From positions 1 through 32,161 of the forward strand of contig NZ_JAKTNT010000023.1 of assembly GCF_022760925.1 (NCBI RefSeq): DNA of 32,161 nt. Reading direction: 5' to 3'. The first letter of the stretch is position 1. Each line of letters opens with the position of its first letter. Positions 14,639-22,336 of the stretch are shown piece after piece. Below the pieces are notes generated by a model, which saw only the letters and a program-made list of their open reading frames with translations, was not told where the DNA came from and searched no databases. Source of the stretch: Thermus hydrothermalis (GTDB lineage: Bacteria > Deinococcota > Deinococci > Deinococcales > Thermaceae). The position numbers and the translations under genes are program-made.

Positions 14639-15970
14639 CTAGTAGCCCAGGGCCCGCTTGCGTAGGGCCCGGTACACCTCCGGGTTTTCCCGGTACAGCT
14701 CAGCCCGCTGCGCGGGGCTGAGCTTGTGCCAGTCCAGCCCCTCCTGCCCCACAGGGGGCTCCTCTGCCCCGTTGGAAAGGACCACCCTGGGGGCCACCCG
14801 CAAAAACGCCTCCAGCGCCTCGGGGGTCTGCTGCTCGGCCCAGGAGAGCATGGCCGGGGTCAGCTTCCCCTCCCGCTTCCCCTGCTCAATGAGGCGGGCC
14901 AGCCGCTCCTTCCTCCGCTCCTCCTCCAGCGCGGCCAGCCGCTCCTGGACCCGGGGCAGCTCCTCGTGGGCCTGCTTCCAGGCCAGGAGCACCGCCTCGG
15001 CCTCGTCCTCCCGGCGCGTCCCCGTGAGGGCAAAGACCCGTTCCGGGAACGCCATGAGCCTGCGGAGAACCGCTTCGGCCTCGGCCTCGCCAGCGTCCTC
15101 CCTAAGCCCTAAAAGCCTCAGAACCTTCTCCATCCTCGTCCTCCTGGTCTCCTCCCGCTCCCAGGGGGCCTTCTCGCCCCACTGGTGGTAGTGGGCCGCG
15201 ATGTGCCGCTTGACCGCCTCCAGCTCCGCCTCTGGGATGTCCACGCCACCACGCGCCCCTTGCAGAACGGCGGCGGCGGCGTAGACCCCCCTTTTGTGCA
15301 CCACAAGCTTCCCGTCCACCACGTCGTGGTGGGGCAGCTTGTAGGAGCCGAAGTTTTCCGGGTCCCGGGCATCGTACCAGGCAAACGCCCTGCGGTACTT
15401 CGCCCAGTCTATGGTCTCCTTGTCCCCGCTCCCGTCCCGGCTGGCCCAGCGCCGGACCCGGGCCACGGCGGCGTCCGCGTCCCAGGAGGAGCCCTCGTGG
15501 ACCGGACCCGACTCAAACCCCACCGCCTTCGCCACCAGAGGCTCCAGGCACTTGGTGGCCGGGAGGTTGGTGAGGGCGAGGTTGATGAGCTCCACGATGC
15601 GCCCCTCCTCGTCCACGTAGAAGGCGGGGCTGAAGTAGCGGTACTCCCGGTTGCGCAAAAGCTCCATAGCCCTCGGGGTCCACTCCACGTTCACCGCCCA
15701 GAGGCCGTCCTCCCGGACCTCGAGGTCAAACCACCCGGCGGCGGGGACGGGGCCGTTGGACACGGGCTCCAGGGCCTGGTGCTCGTAGTCAATGGAAAGC
15801 CGGTTGCCGTAGTCCCGCCAAGCCTGCATCACCCGGCGGGCCGCCTCCTGGTCAAAGAGAAAGACCCCCTTGGTCGTCTCCACGCGACCGAAGGGGAAGA
15901 TGCGAAACTCGCGGGGGGGCTCGCCCCCCGGCACGGGAACGGTCAAGGCGTGTCGGGTCATGGTCCACAA
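14639..15970 (-). CDS. head protease/scaffold fusion, Mu gpI-like, with an inserted domain
   Basis: A 443-residue protein in three parts. Residues 1-150 match Mu I-type proteases (SIDYEHQAL at 59-67, PAAGWFDLEVREDGLWA and YRYFSPAF). Residues about 162-268 are a separate domain with YKLPHHDVVDGKLV and LQGARGGVDIP that recurs in phage head proteins and has no settled function. Residues 280-443 are charged helices, a scaffold. The protein should shape and then process the prohead. The start is a TTG at 15970 with GGGAG close by, or the ATG at 15961. Confidence 0.82.
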   Translation of the reverse strand: MWTMTRHALTVPVPGGEPPREFRIFPFGRVETTKGVFLFDQEAARRVMQAWRDYGNRLSIDYEHQALEPVSNGPVPAAGWFDLEVREDGLWAVNVEWTPRAMELLRNREYRYFSPAFYVDEEGRIVELINLALTNLPATKCLEPLVAKAVGFESGPVHEGSSWDADAAVARVRRWASRDGSGDKETIDWAKYRRAFAWYDARDPENFGSYKLPHHDVVDGKLVVHKRGVYAAAAVLQGARGGVDIPEAELEAVKRHIAAHYHQWGEKAPWEREETRRTRMEKVLRLLGLREDAGEAEAEAVLRRLMAFPERVFALTGTRREDEAEAVLLAWKQAHEELPRVQERLAALEEERRKERLARLIEQGKREGKLTPAMLSWAEQQTPEALEAFLRVAPRVVLSNGAEEPPVGQEGLDWHKLSPAQRAELYRENPEVYRALRKRALGY

Positions 15971-16016
15971 AGAGCTCCCGGGGGTTCCGGGGGTAGAGTT
16001 ATCCGAGCTTAGCTCT

Positions 16017-16045
16017 AGGATAGCACACCTTGCACTCCGCTACAA
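16017..16045 (-). promoter_or_regulatory. putative promoter for the protease-capsid-tail operon
   Basis: On the minus strand TTGTAG (16045-16040), a 17-bp spacer and TATCCT (16022-16017) form a sigma-70-like promoter in the 170-bp gap between the gpF-like gene and the protease. It would drive capsid and tail genes apart from the upstream packaging genes. A small hairpin (GGCCC/GGGCC near 16113-16130) lies upstream without a U tract. No other coding frame is seen in this gap. Confidence 0.5.
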
Positions 16046-16140
16046 GGGGTGCTAGAATCAGGGCAAACCCACCGGGCTGGGCCTGGGTTCCCGATAGCCC
16101 GGTGCAGGACGCGCGGCCCTCCAGGGGGCCGTTGCCCTTT

Positions 16141-17274
16141 TTACGGCCAGCGGAGGAACCCCACCCTCTGGTTCTGCAGATAAGCGTAGTTTTTGGTCTC
16201 TATGAAGGTCAGGGCCGCCAGGACCCCCCGGTGCACCTCCGCCGAGAGGACCAGGTGCCGGTCCCGCCCCTCCCGGTAGACCTTCAGGTACCGCTGGCGG
16301 AAGACCACTCGCCGCTCGTGCTGAAGGGGGAGGAGCCAGACCTCCTGGGGGGTCCGCACCAGGTCTGGGAGCCAGGCGAGGAAGCGCTCCCGCCCATCCC
16401 CCTTGAGGTGGCCCACGAGCCCCCGGTCCACCAGCACGGGGAGGCCCGTGGGGTCCACGAGGAGGGCGGGGAGGCCTCCCAAGCGCTCCTCCAGGAGGGC
16501 GAGGAAGCGCGCCTCCCCCACCTCCGCCAGCGTGGGCAGGAGGTCTCCGGGGGCGGGCGTAGGGTCCAGGCGTTCAGGTAGGCCGTAGGAGCGCCAGTCG
16601 GGCGGCTCCCCGGCGAAGGCGGGCGCCCAGGGGAGGCGGGCGGCGTCCCTTTGGCCCTTGGCGTAGCCCTCGGCCCACTCCTCCTCCGCCGGGGAGAGGC
16701 CGAAGCCCTCCTGCGGGGGGAGGCTGGGCAGGGTCTGGGTCACGCCCCGCCGCTCGGCCTCCGCGCGGGTGAGGGCCCGCACCCCGCTCCGGCAGTTGTG
16801 GTGGAGGGGGGGCCAGTTGGACCTCCACCACGGGTCGTCCGCCGGGCGCACCACCCCGTCCCGGGCCCGGCAGATCTCCGTGGTGCGGCTGTCCAGCACG
16901 GCATCGTACATGAGGTAGGGGTGGGAGCGACGCACGGCGGGGTCCTGGAGCTGGTCCCACCTCCCGGCGGAGTAGGCGGCCTGGACGTTGTTGCGGAAGA
17001 TGGTCTCCAGGTGGCCGTAGCTCCACCTCCCCCCGAGGACGCGCAGGGCCTCCTGCCGCCACTCCTCCAGGGGCGTCCCCTCCTCCAGGGCCCGGAGGAC
17101 GCTCTGGTGGAGAAGGGCGAGGCGGTCCAAGAGGGCCACCCCGGCGGCGGTGAAGGCCCGCCGCCGGGCCTCCTGGGTGAGCTGGCCCCACTCCCCCTTG
17201 AGGAGGGGCACCTTGCCCCGGAACCACTCCGCCGCCTCCTGGAAGCGGAGGGGATCGGCGCTAACGCTCCACAT
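16141..17274 (-). CDS. head morphogenesis protein, Mu gpF-like, with C-terminal nuclease-like domain
   Basis: A 377-residue minor head protein. Residues about 85-170 are the gpF/SPP1 gp7 domain: AVLDSRTTEICRARDGVV, then PPLHHNCRSGVRALT with the conserved histidines and cysteines (C135, H158, H159, C161). Residues about 295-377 resemble the PBECR group of phage nuclease domains (Barnase-EndoU-ColicinE5/D-RelE fold), shown by RTPQEVWLLP, an RYLKVYREGRDRHLVL strand pair and a basic RVGFLRW end. Such fused domains are thought to travel in the head and act in the infected cell. It overlaps the portal gene by 14 bp. Confidence 0.82.
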   Translation of the reverse strand: MWSVSADPLRFQEAAEWFRGKVPLLKGEWGQLTQEARRRAFTAAGVALLDRLALLHQSVLRALEEGTPLEEWRQEALRVLGGRWSYGHLETIFRNNVQAAYSAGRWDQLQDPAVRRSHPYLMYDAVLDSRTTEICRARDGVVRPADDPWWRSNWPPLHHNCRSGVRALTRAEAERRGVTQTLPSLPPQEGFGLSPAEEEWAEGYAKGQRDAARLPWAPAFAGEPPDWRSYGLPERLDPTPAPGDLLPTLAEVGEARFLALLEERLGGLPALLVDPTGLPVLVDRGLVGHLKGDGRERFLAWLPDLVRTPQEVWLLPLQHERRVVFRQRYLKVYREGRDRHLVLSAEVHRGVLAALTFIETKNYAYLQNQRVGFLRWP

Positions 17275-18685
17275 CGCGGATCACCGAGTACCGCCCCGCC
17301 AGTCCCGCGAGGACCAGGGCCCGCTCCGTGAGGGCGGCCACCTCCTCGGGGGAGGCCTCCCGGAAGCGGCGCATGAGGAGGTCCCGCACCTCCTCGTAGC
17401 TCCCGGCCCGGGCCAGCTCCTCCTCCAACCCCTCCAGGGGGTCGGGCAGGCGCTGGAGGAGCCGGTCCGCCACGGCATCGGCGTAGAGCTGCCCCTGCAC
17501 AAAGCCGGGGGCTTCCTGGGGGCTGTCCCCCGAAGCCAGGCGCACCCGCCGCAACCCCTCCACCCGGCGCAGGGGGATGCCGTACTGCTCCGCCAGGGCC
17601 TCGAGGTCCAGGGGCACCCCTGCCTGGGCGAACGTAGCCACAGCGTTGGCCAGGCGAGCCAGGGTTTCGGCCTCGGCCTGCCGGTCTTGCGGAAGGGTGG
17701 GGTCCCAACGCGGCCAGGGAGCCAGTTCCGGGCGGCCAAAGTTATACTCCGCCCACCGGAGGAGGATCTGCCTGAGGGCGGTGGCCAAACCCTCGGCGTC
17801 CGCCTCCAACAGGTCCTGGCGCACTTGGGCGTGTACCAGAGCCGCGGCGTAGCTCCCCCTCTGGACCTCCGTGGTCAGGTTCTGCCCCAGCACGGCCACA
17901 GCGATGGCCCGATCCGCCCAGGCGATGGCGGCCTCCTTGGACCGCCATACCCCGTCTGGTGGAGCTACCATTTCCAGCCTCCACCCCTCCGGCAGCACCA
18001 GGCCCGTGTCCCCTCCTAGGTCGGCCAACAGCTGGGCCAGCTCCTGGCCCGTGGCCCCAGCCGGGCCCTCAGCGGTGGCCACCCGGAGCGCCCCCACCTC
18101 GTTGTCCCGGGCCCAGTAGCGGATGGCGTCCAGCTTCACCAGCCAGGGCAGGGCTAGGGCCCGCCACAGGCCCCGCTCCCAGGGGCGCTTGGGGCCGTAG
18201 GGGGTGTAGAGCAGCCAGAGCCCCTCCTGCAAGGGGTGCTCCTGCCCCTGGGCATCCCGCACCCACCACGCTCCCTCCCGCCAGCGCAGGGCCCCGGGGT
18301 GCCACACGTCCAGCTGGGGCCAGACTAGCCCGTCCTCCTCTTTCCAGGAGATGGCGGCAAGCCCAACCCCCGTGAGGAGCCCCCAAACCACCAAGTCGTG
18401 CACTATGTGCTCCGGGAACACGTCCCACCAGCGCTCCTCCAAGAGGGCCGCCTGGCGCTTGCCCCCGGGGGCGGGCTCCACGCTGAAGGGAAGCCCCAAA
18501 AGGGCCCGCACCCGAGTCGTCATCACCCCCGCCACCCGGTCGTCTCCCAGAAGGGCACGGGCCAGTTCGGCCACGGGCCGCATGTCCCCCTGCTGGGCGA
18601 TGGCCCAGACGGTGCGGACCTCCGCCGGGGTCCACTCGGCCCGGAGCCAGCCCCGAGGCTCCTGGTAGGTATTCACCTTAGCCAT
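17261..18685 (-). CDS. portal protein (DUF935/Mu gp29-like)
   Basis: A 474-residue portal. The N-terminal GDMRPVAELARALLGDDRVAGV, TTRVRALLGLPFSVEP and the middle EAAIAWADRAIAVAVLGQNLTTEV are typical of DUF935. Portals form the dodecameric DNA gate where terminase docks. Shorter than Mu gp29, but the conserved core is present. It overlaps the small gene upstream by 8 bp. Confidence 0.92.
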   Translation of the reverse strand: MAKVNTYQEPRGWLRAEWTPAEVRTVWAIAQQGDMRPVAELARALLGDDRVAGVMTTRVRALLGLPFSVEPAPGGKRQAALLEERWWDVFPEHIVHDLVVWGLLTGVGLAAISWKEEDGLVWPQLDVWHPGALRWREGAWWVRDAQGQEHPLQEGLWLLYTPYGPKRPWERGLWRALALPWLVKLDAIRYWARDNEVGALRVATAEGPAGATGQELAQLLADLGGDTGLVLPEGWRLEMVAPPDGVWRSKEAAIAWADRAIAVAVLGQNLTTEVQRGSYAAALVHAQVRQDLLEADAEGLATALRQILLRWAEYNFGRPELAPWPRWDPTLPQDRQAEAETLARLANAVATFAQAGVPLDLEALAEQYGIPLRRVEGLRRVRLASGDSPQEAPGFVQGQLYADAVADRLLQRLPDPLEGLEEELARAGSYEEVRDLLMRRFREASPEEVAALTERALVLAGLAGRYSVIRDVER

Positions 18686-18959
18686 GAATCTCCCTCCATA
18701 TCTGGAGGAGCCTGGGGCGGGCTAGGACATAGCCCACCCGGTTGGGGGTGGTGGACCAGAGGAAGGCCGCCAGGTCCTTCGCCTCCTGGCTCCGCTCGTG
18801 GGGCGGGCGGTCCAGCTCCAGGGCCCTGCGGAGCGCCGCCCTCACCACGTCCCAGGGATACCAGCGCCCCCCCACCTGCAGGGCGTAGCTCCCCGCCTGA
18901 CCCACCAGCCGCTCCACCTCCTCCCGGCGCCCCCGGCCGGGAGGCCCCACGCGGCGCAT
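18678..18959 (-). CDS. hypothetical protein between zinc-ribbon gene and portal
   Basis: A 93-residue protein read from the ATG at 18959, 8 bp after the zinc-ribbon stop; no strong Shine-Dalgarno is visible, so coupling is probable. It is helical, with WYPWDVVRAALRRALELDRPP and a C-terminal NRVGYVLARPRLLQIWREI. The open frame continues upstream to 19133, but that part is Gly/Arg-rich shadow of the zinc-ribbon gene. I do not recognise it; position suggests a packaging or early head role. Confidence 0.6.
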   Translation of the reverse strand: MRRVGPPGRGRREEVERLVGQAGSYALQVGGRWYPWDVVRAALRRALELDRPPHERSQEAKDLAAFLWSTTPNRVGYVLARPRLLQIWREIHG

Positions 18960-18967
18960 GCGGGCGT

Positions 18968-19192
18968 TCAGAGCGCCCCAGACGAGGAGGGCGGGGTCAA
19001 CGTCAGAGCGACCTCGGCGCTCTCGTAGGTGAGCCCGCAGGACCTGCACCTGTACCGCCGCACCAGCATCACGTCCGGCCATACCCCCTCCACGCCCACC
19101 CGCCCCCTGGACTCCACCTCCGTGGAGCCGCACCTGGGGCAGGGTAGAGTTCTGCCCAGCTTAGCCCTAGCATACAACTCTTTGGAGCCCAC
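18968..19192 (-). CDS. small zinc-ribbon protein (Ogr/Com/NrdR-ribbon-like)
   Basis: A 74-residue protein with two CxxC knuckles (CPRC at 18-21, CRSC at 49-52) spaced by a basic, aromatic stretch (VESRGRVGVEG and LVRRYRCR), the layout of nucleic-acid-binding zinc ribbons. The GTG at 19192 shares its G with the terminase stop (TAGTG) and has GGGGAGGTG in front, so it is translationally coupled to terL. The family resembles P2 Ogr (late activator), Mu Com (translational activator) and NrdR N-termini; a late-gene regulator is possible, but that is inference. Confidence 0.72.
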   Translation of the reverse strand: MGSKELYARAKLGRTLPCPRCGSTEVESRGRVGVEGVWPDVMLVRRYRCRSCGLTYESAEVALTLTPPSSSGAL

Positions 19193-20445
19193 TACCACCT
19201 CCCCTTCACCCGGTAGGGCCCACCTGTAGGGGCCGCATGCCGGGCCGCCCACACCGCGAGGGCCAGGGCCATCACCGTGTCGTCGTGCGCCCCGGACGGG
19301 GCCTCGTAGCTCACCCCGTAGGTCGTCTGGCGGGCCTCGAGGGCCCGGAGCTCCCCGAGGAGGGCGGGCTCGGGGTAGAGGAGGAGCCTCCCCTCGGCGA
19401 GGGCCAGGCGAAGTTCGGTGACCAGGGGGGGCTTTGTGGCGTGGGAAAACCGGTACGGGTAGACATTGGGATAGGCCCGCCGCAGGCGCTCGTAGACCGG
19501 ATCCCCCACGCCCGTGGCGTCCACGAGTAGCCTCGGGGCGTAGGGGCGGACGAGGCTCAGGACCCGCTCCACCGTCTCTTCCCACTCTGCCCGCCAGCGC
19601 TCCAGGCGCACCAGGCGCATGGCCTCGGGCTCCGTGGCGTCCACGATGGCGAGGGCGGTCCAGTCGTGGACGCGGGCGAGGTCCAGCCCCGCCACGTAGC
19701 GCCGCCCCTCCCGGGGCTCCTCGGGGCCGGGGAGGCGTGTGGCCCGCTCCACGTCCTCCTCGGGGATGGCCCCGCCCGAGGAGAGGAACTCGCACAGGTA
19801 CTCCTGCCGGAAGCGCCACTCGCCCAACGCCCGGCGCTCCTCCTCCAGGAAGGCCGGGTCCAGGTGGGGGACGTCGTAGGCCGTCACCATGACCCGCTCC
19901 CACCCCTCACCCCCCACCCACTCCCGCCAGAACCAGCCCCGGGTGCCGAAGGGGGTGGAGATGGCCACCAGACGGCCACGGGTGGCGGCCAGCATGGGGC
20001 GCACGGCGGCGTAGAGGTCGTCGGGGATCCACGCGGCCTCGTCCAGGACCACGAGGTGGGCGCTGTACCCTCGGATGGTCCCCTCTTTGGCGGGCAGGGC
20101 GATGACCCGGCTCCCCCCTCGGAGCTCCAACCGAAGAGCGCTCTCCGCCCGGAGGTCCAGGCCGAGGACCTGGGCGAAGCGCCGCACCCGGTTGGCGAGC
20201 TCCTGGCTCTGCCGCTGGGAGGGGGCGATGAGGAGCACCGTGGCCTCCTGGCGCACCAGGGCGGTGTGGAGGGCGAGAGCGGCGGCGGTGGTGCTCTTCC
20301 CCGCCTGACGCGAGGCGAGAAGGAGGAGGCGGGGGGACGGGGAGAGGAGGGCCCGCCGCTGCCAGGGGGCGGGCGTGACACCCGCCCGCTTGAGGACCAC
20401 CGTGGGGTCTAGGGCGAGGGCCAGGTCCTGGGCGAGCTCACGCAC
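19192..20445 (-). CDS. terL: terminase large subunit
   Basis: A 417-residue packaging motor. The ATPase half has Walker A ASRQAGKST (K50) and Walker B LVVLDEAAW (D135, E136), with the coupling motif AISTPFG. The nuclease half has the RNase H-type acidic set: GLDLARVHDWT (D255), LLVDATGVGDP (D309) and GAHDDTVMAL (D388/D389). It cuts and pumps concatemeric DNA through the portal. The start overlaps the small subunit by 8 bp. It is more compact than Mu gp28. Confidence 0.95.
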   Translation of the reverse strand: MRELAQDLALALDPTVVLKRAGVTPAPWQRRALLSPSPRLLLLASRQAGKSTTAAALALHTALVRQEATVLLIAPSQRQSQELANRVRRFAQVLGLDLRAESALRLELRGGSRVIALPAKEGTIRGYSAHLVVLDEAAWIPDDLYAAVRPMLAATRGRLVAISTPFGTRGWFWREWVGGEGWERVMVTAYDVPHLDPAFLEEERRALGEWRFRQEYLCEFLSSGGAIPEEDVERATRLPGPEEPREGRRYVAGLDLARVHDWTALAIVDATEPEAMRLVRLERWRAEWEETVERVLSLVRPYAPRLLVDATGVGDPVYERLRRAYPNVYPYRFSHATKPPLVTELRLALAEGRLLLYPEPALLGELRALEARQTTYGVSYEAPSGAHDDTVMALALAVWAARHAAPTGGPYRVKGRW

Positions 20446-20926
20446 CCTCCGCCTCCAGACGTTCCACCAGGGCGGCCCTGGCCTCGGGGTAGGGGGCCAG
20501 GGCCTCGAGGACCACCGCCCTCAGCCGGGCCCACTCCGGGCTCGCCACCAGCGCCACCTGGACGCTGGGACGCTCGTCTAGCTCCCCGAGGAGCTTGGCC
20601 TCTAGTTCCAAAAGCCTGGTAGCCGCTCCAATCGCCTGGACCGCCGCCGCGTAGCGTCCCTTTGAGCGAGCTTCGTCCAGAAGAGCGCGGGCCTCGCGGT
20701 TTAGCTCCCTGATGCGGTCCAAAACGGACACGCCGACCTGGACCGCCTTGGCTTCAACCGCCCGTTGAACATCGTCCTGAACGTGCTCACGGTGGCGGTG
20801 AAGGGCGCCGAGCGAAACGCCAAAGCGTTCCGCTATGTTCCGAAACGACTCACCTTCCACCAGCGCCCGGTCTATCTCCTCCCGCTGGGGATGGGTGCAG
20901 ATGGTGCACCGCCTAGGCACTTCCAC
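20438..20926 (-). CDS. terS: terminase small subunit
   Basis: A 162-residue protein. Residues 7-55 contain RCTICTHPQREEIDRALVEGES and FRNIAERFGVSLGALHRHREH, a helix-turn-helix preceded by a CxxC...H group, common in small terminases. The middle is a helical oligomerisation region. It should recognise the packaging site, perhaps the structured gap immediately upstream. The start at 20926 is supported by GGAGGAGGTGGAAGTG just before it. Confidence 0.88.
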   Translation of the reverse strand: MEVPRRCTICTHPQREEIDRALVEGESFRNIAERFGVSLGALHRHREHVQDDVQRAVEAKAVQVGVSVLDRIRELNREARALLDEARSKGRYAAAVQAIGAATRLLELEAKLLGELDERPSVQVALVASPEWARLRAVVLEALAPYPEARAALVERLEAEGA

Positions 20927-20991
20927 CTCCTCCTACCCGCCCCTCCTCAGGCGCCCCCGGCCCTCCGAGCGCCCGGTGGGAGCGGTGTCCA

Positions 20992-21086
20992 CCCCAAGAT
21001 TTTGTTGGGGCCCCGGTTTTGGTGAGGCGGCACCGGAAACCGCCGATTGGGCCGGTACCTCGGTGCCGGGAGGGGTTGGACCTCCC
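20992..21086. other. cluster of inverted repeats upstream of terS (candidate cos/pac or terminator region)
   Basis: The 172-bp gap between the early module and terS holds four short inverted repeats: CCCCAA-N7-TTGGGG (20992-21010), GGCGG-N9-CCGCC (21026-21044), CCGGTACC-tc-GGTGCCGG with one wobble (21052-21069) and GGGAGG-N7-CCTCCC (21068-21086). No coding frame fits. Packaging sites commonly lie just before the small terminase, so this is a candidate cos or pac; it may also end early transcription. Confidence 0.5.
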
Positions 21087-21098
21087 AGCCCGTGAGGG

Positions 21099-21302
21099 TC
21101 AGCGGAAAAGCTCGCGCCAAACCTCCCAGAGCTCGCCGTCAGCGGGGGTGAGATTGCCGCTGGCCTGAGAGAGGATTTCCTCGTAGAGCCTGACGATCAT
21201 GGACTCCTTGATTTGCACCGCCACCCGGAGCCAGTAGAGTTTCTCCAGCTCCGTCATCTCCGGCCAATGTTTCAGCCTCTCTATAGCCTCTTTCGGGGTC
21301 AT
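21099..21302 (-). CDS. small hypothetical early protein
   Basis: A 67-residue helical protein (MTPKEAIERLKHWPEMTELEK start) with the ATG at 21302 overlapping the RusA stop (ATGA) and GGAGG 4 nt in front. It is the last gene of the early operon, before the structured gap. No family recognised. Confidence 0.7.
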   Translation of the reverse strand: MTPKEAIERLKHWPEMTELEKLYWLRVAVQIKESMIVRLYEEILSQASGNLTPADGELWEVWRELFR

Positions 21303-21649
21303 AACGCCTCCACCCGCACGTGAACGCTTCCAGGACGGCGCACCTCTCGCCGCACGGCGTGAAGCTCCGCCACCTGGGAGTCGTCCTGGAGCACGCTCGC
21401 GTGCACGAGCGCGTCCAGGACCGCCTTCAGGATGTTGTCCAGGTCCCGCCTCCTCCGGTCCGGGGGATGAAGGACGACGAGCACCGCCACCTCCCCCCGC
21501 ATGGGCTTCCCGCGCCACGTGCCGCGCAGGATGGCCCACGCCTCCTTGTGCCACCGCTGGGCGTGGGGGGCGAGGTAGCGGCCATTCCCCCTGGCCGCCC
21601 AGTAGTGGTTCACCGAGGGCGGCCAGGGGAGGGCGGCCTCTAGGACCAT
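21299..21649 (-). CDS. RusA-family Holliday junction resolvase
   Basis: A 116-residue endonuclease that resolves recombination and replication intermediates. The N-terminal LPWPPSVNHYW and the acidic core RRDLDNILKAVLDAL with D69 and D71, followed by VLQDDSQV (D89/D90), match RusA catalytic residues. Chosen start is the ATG at 21649; an ATG at 21679 with GGGGGTG before it is possible and adds ten residues. It lies in a chain of tiny overlapping early genes. Confidence 0.9.
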   Translation of the reverse strand: MVLEAALPWPPSVNHYWAARGNGRYLAPHAQRWHKEAWAILRGTWRGKPMRGEVAVLVVLHPPDRRRRDLDNILKAVLDALVHASVLQDDSQVAELHAVRREVRRPGSVHVRVEAL

Positions 21650-21810
21650 AGGCTTAGCGCGAGGAGAAACACCGCCCATAACACCCCCACGAGCAGAACG
21701 AACCCCACGCTAGCCCCCTCCGGCAGGGGTTCGCGGCGAGGCCGGAGGAGGACAGTGAGCCCCGTGGCGATGGCGAGGATGTAGGCCACGACTAAATCGG
21801 CTAGCGTCAT
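21640..21810 (-). CDS. small two-span membrane protein
   Basis: A 56-residue protein with two hydrophobic segments (about 4-21 and 36-54) joined by an RPRREPLPEG loop. The ATG at 21810 has GGAGGAGGGT in front. It overlaps both neighbours by a few bases. Small early membrane proteins of phages can be superinfection-exclusion or membrane-remodelling factors; no family is recognised. Confidence 0.65.
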   Translation of the reverse strand: MTLADLVVAYILAIATGLTVLLRPRREPLPEGASVGFVLLVGVLWAVFLLALSLWS

Positions 21811-22124
21811 ACCCTCCTCCGCTTCTTCGGCTCCTCCGATGGCGTACTTGCCCAACCCCACCTCTTTTCCACAGCGCTGAGAAGAAAAAGGGCCTCCCGC
21901 TCCACCACCGGGGACCCTCCAGCGCGGCGAATAGAGCGGACACGGACCTCCGCCCACCACACGCCACCTTTCGCCTGGTAGCCCATCACCGCTACCTCGG
22001 CCTGCATCTGACCGCGCACCAGGCCGTAGACACGGGCAAGCCTGATGGCCGCGTGCTCCACGTCCTCCCCGGATATCTGGCCTTCTTGCCCCCGGTAGTG
22101 GTAGCGCCACCTCAACGGCCTCAT
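21807..22124 (-). CDS. hypothetical early protein
   Basis: A 105-residue protein starting at the ATG at 22124, which overlaps the preceding stop (ATGA). The N-terminus (RPLRWRYHYRGQEGQISGEDVEHAAIRLARVYG) suggests a strand-helix fold; the C-terminus is basic (EEPKKRRRV). No family recognised; it could bind nucleic acid. Confidence 0.6.
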   Translation of the reverse strand: MRPLRWRYHYRGQEGQISGEDVEHAAIRLARVYGLVRGQMQAEVAVMGYQAKGGVWWAEVRVRSIRRAGGSPVVEREALFLLSAVEKRWGWASTPSEEPKKRRRV

Positions 22125-22336
22125 GGCTTCCTCCGCCTCCTCTCCGGCTCCTCCAGCAGGACCACCAGGTAGGGGACACGGTCGTAGTCGGCGGTGGTGG
22201 ACCAGCCCACCCGGAGCCTCACCGCCTGGCACGGGCAGAGGCCCGTGTACCCGGCGGGCATGCTCCTGTGCACCGTGGCCTTCTTCTCGCACCCTTCCAC
22301 GGGGCAGGGGACGGTGTAGAACTCGTCCAGCTTCAT
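22121..22336 (-). CDS. small cysteine-containing hypothetical protein
   Basis: A 71-residue protein from the ATG at 22336 (AGGAGGAAGGG in front; overlaps the previous stop as ATGA). Four cysteines in CPVEGC and CPCQ and one histidine could bind zinc. The end is Glu/Arg-rich. The frame is open further upstream to 22384, but the good ribosome site favours the short form. Function unknown. Confidence 0.62.
   Translation of the reverse strand: MKLDEFYTVPCPVEGCEKKATVHRSMPAGYTGLCPCQAVRLRVGWSTTADYDRVPYLVVLLEEPERRRRKP

Noticed and set aside
16080..16140. Intrinsic terminator after the gpF-like gene
   Set aside because: GGCCC/GGGCC can pair, but the stem is short and lacks a T run; kept only as a remark with the nearby promoter.
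18959..19133. N-terminal extension of the 93-residue gene before the portal
   Set aside because: The extension is Gly/Arg-rich and overlaps the zinc-ribbon gene in another frame; the ATG at 18959 fits better.
2378..20926. Mu-type transposable phage
   Set aside because: Virion genes are Mu-like, but there is no MuA/MuB-type transposase and the ends are tRNA direct repeats with an integrase.
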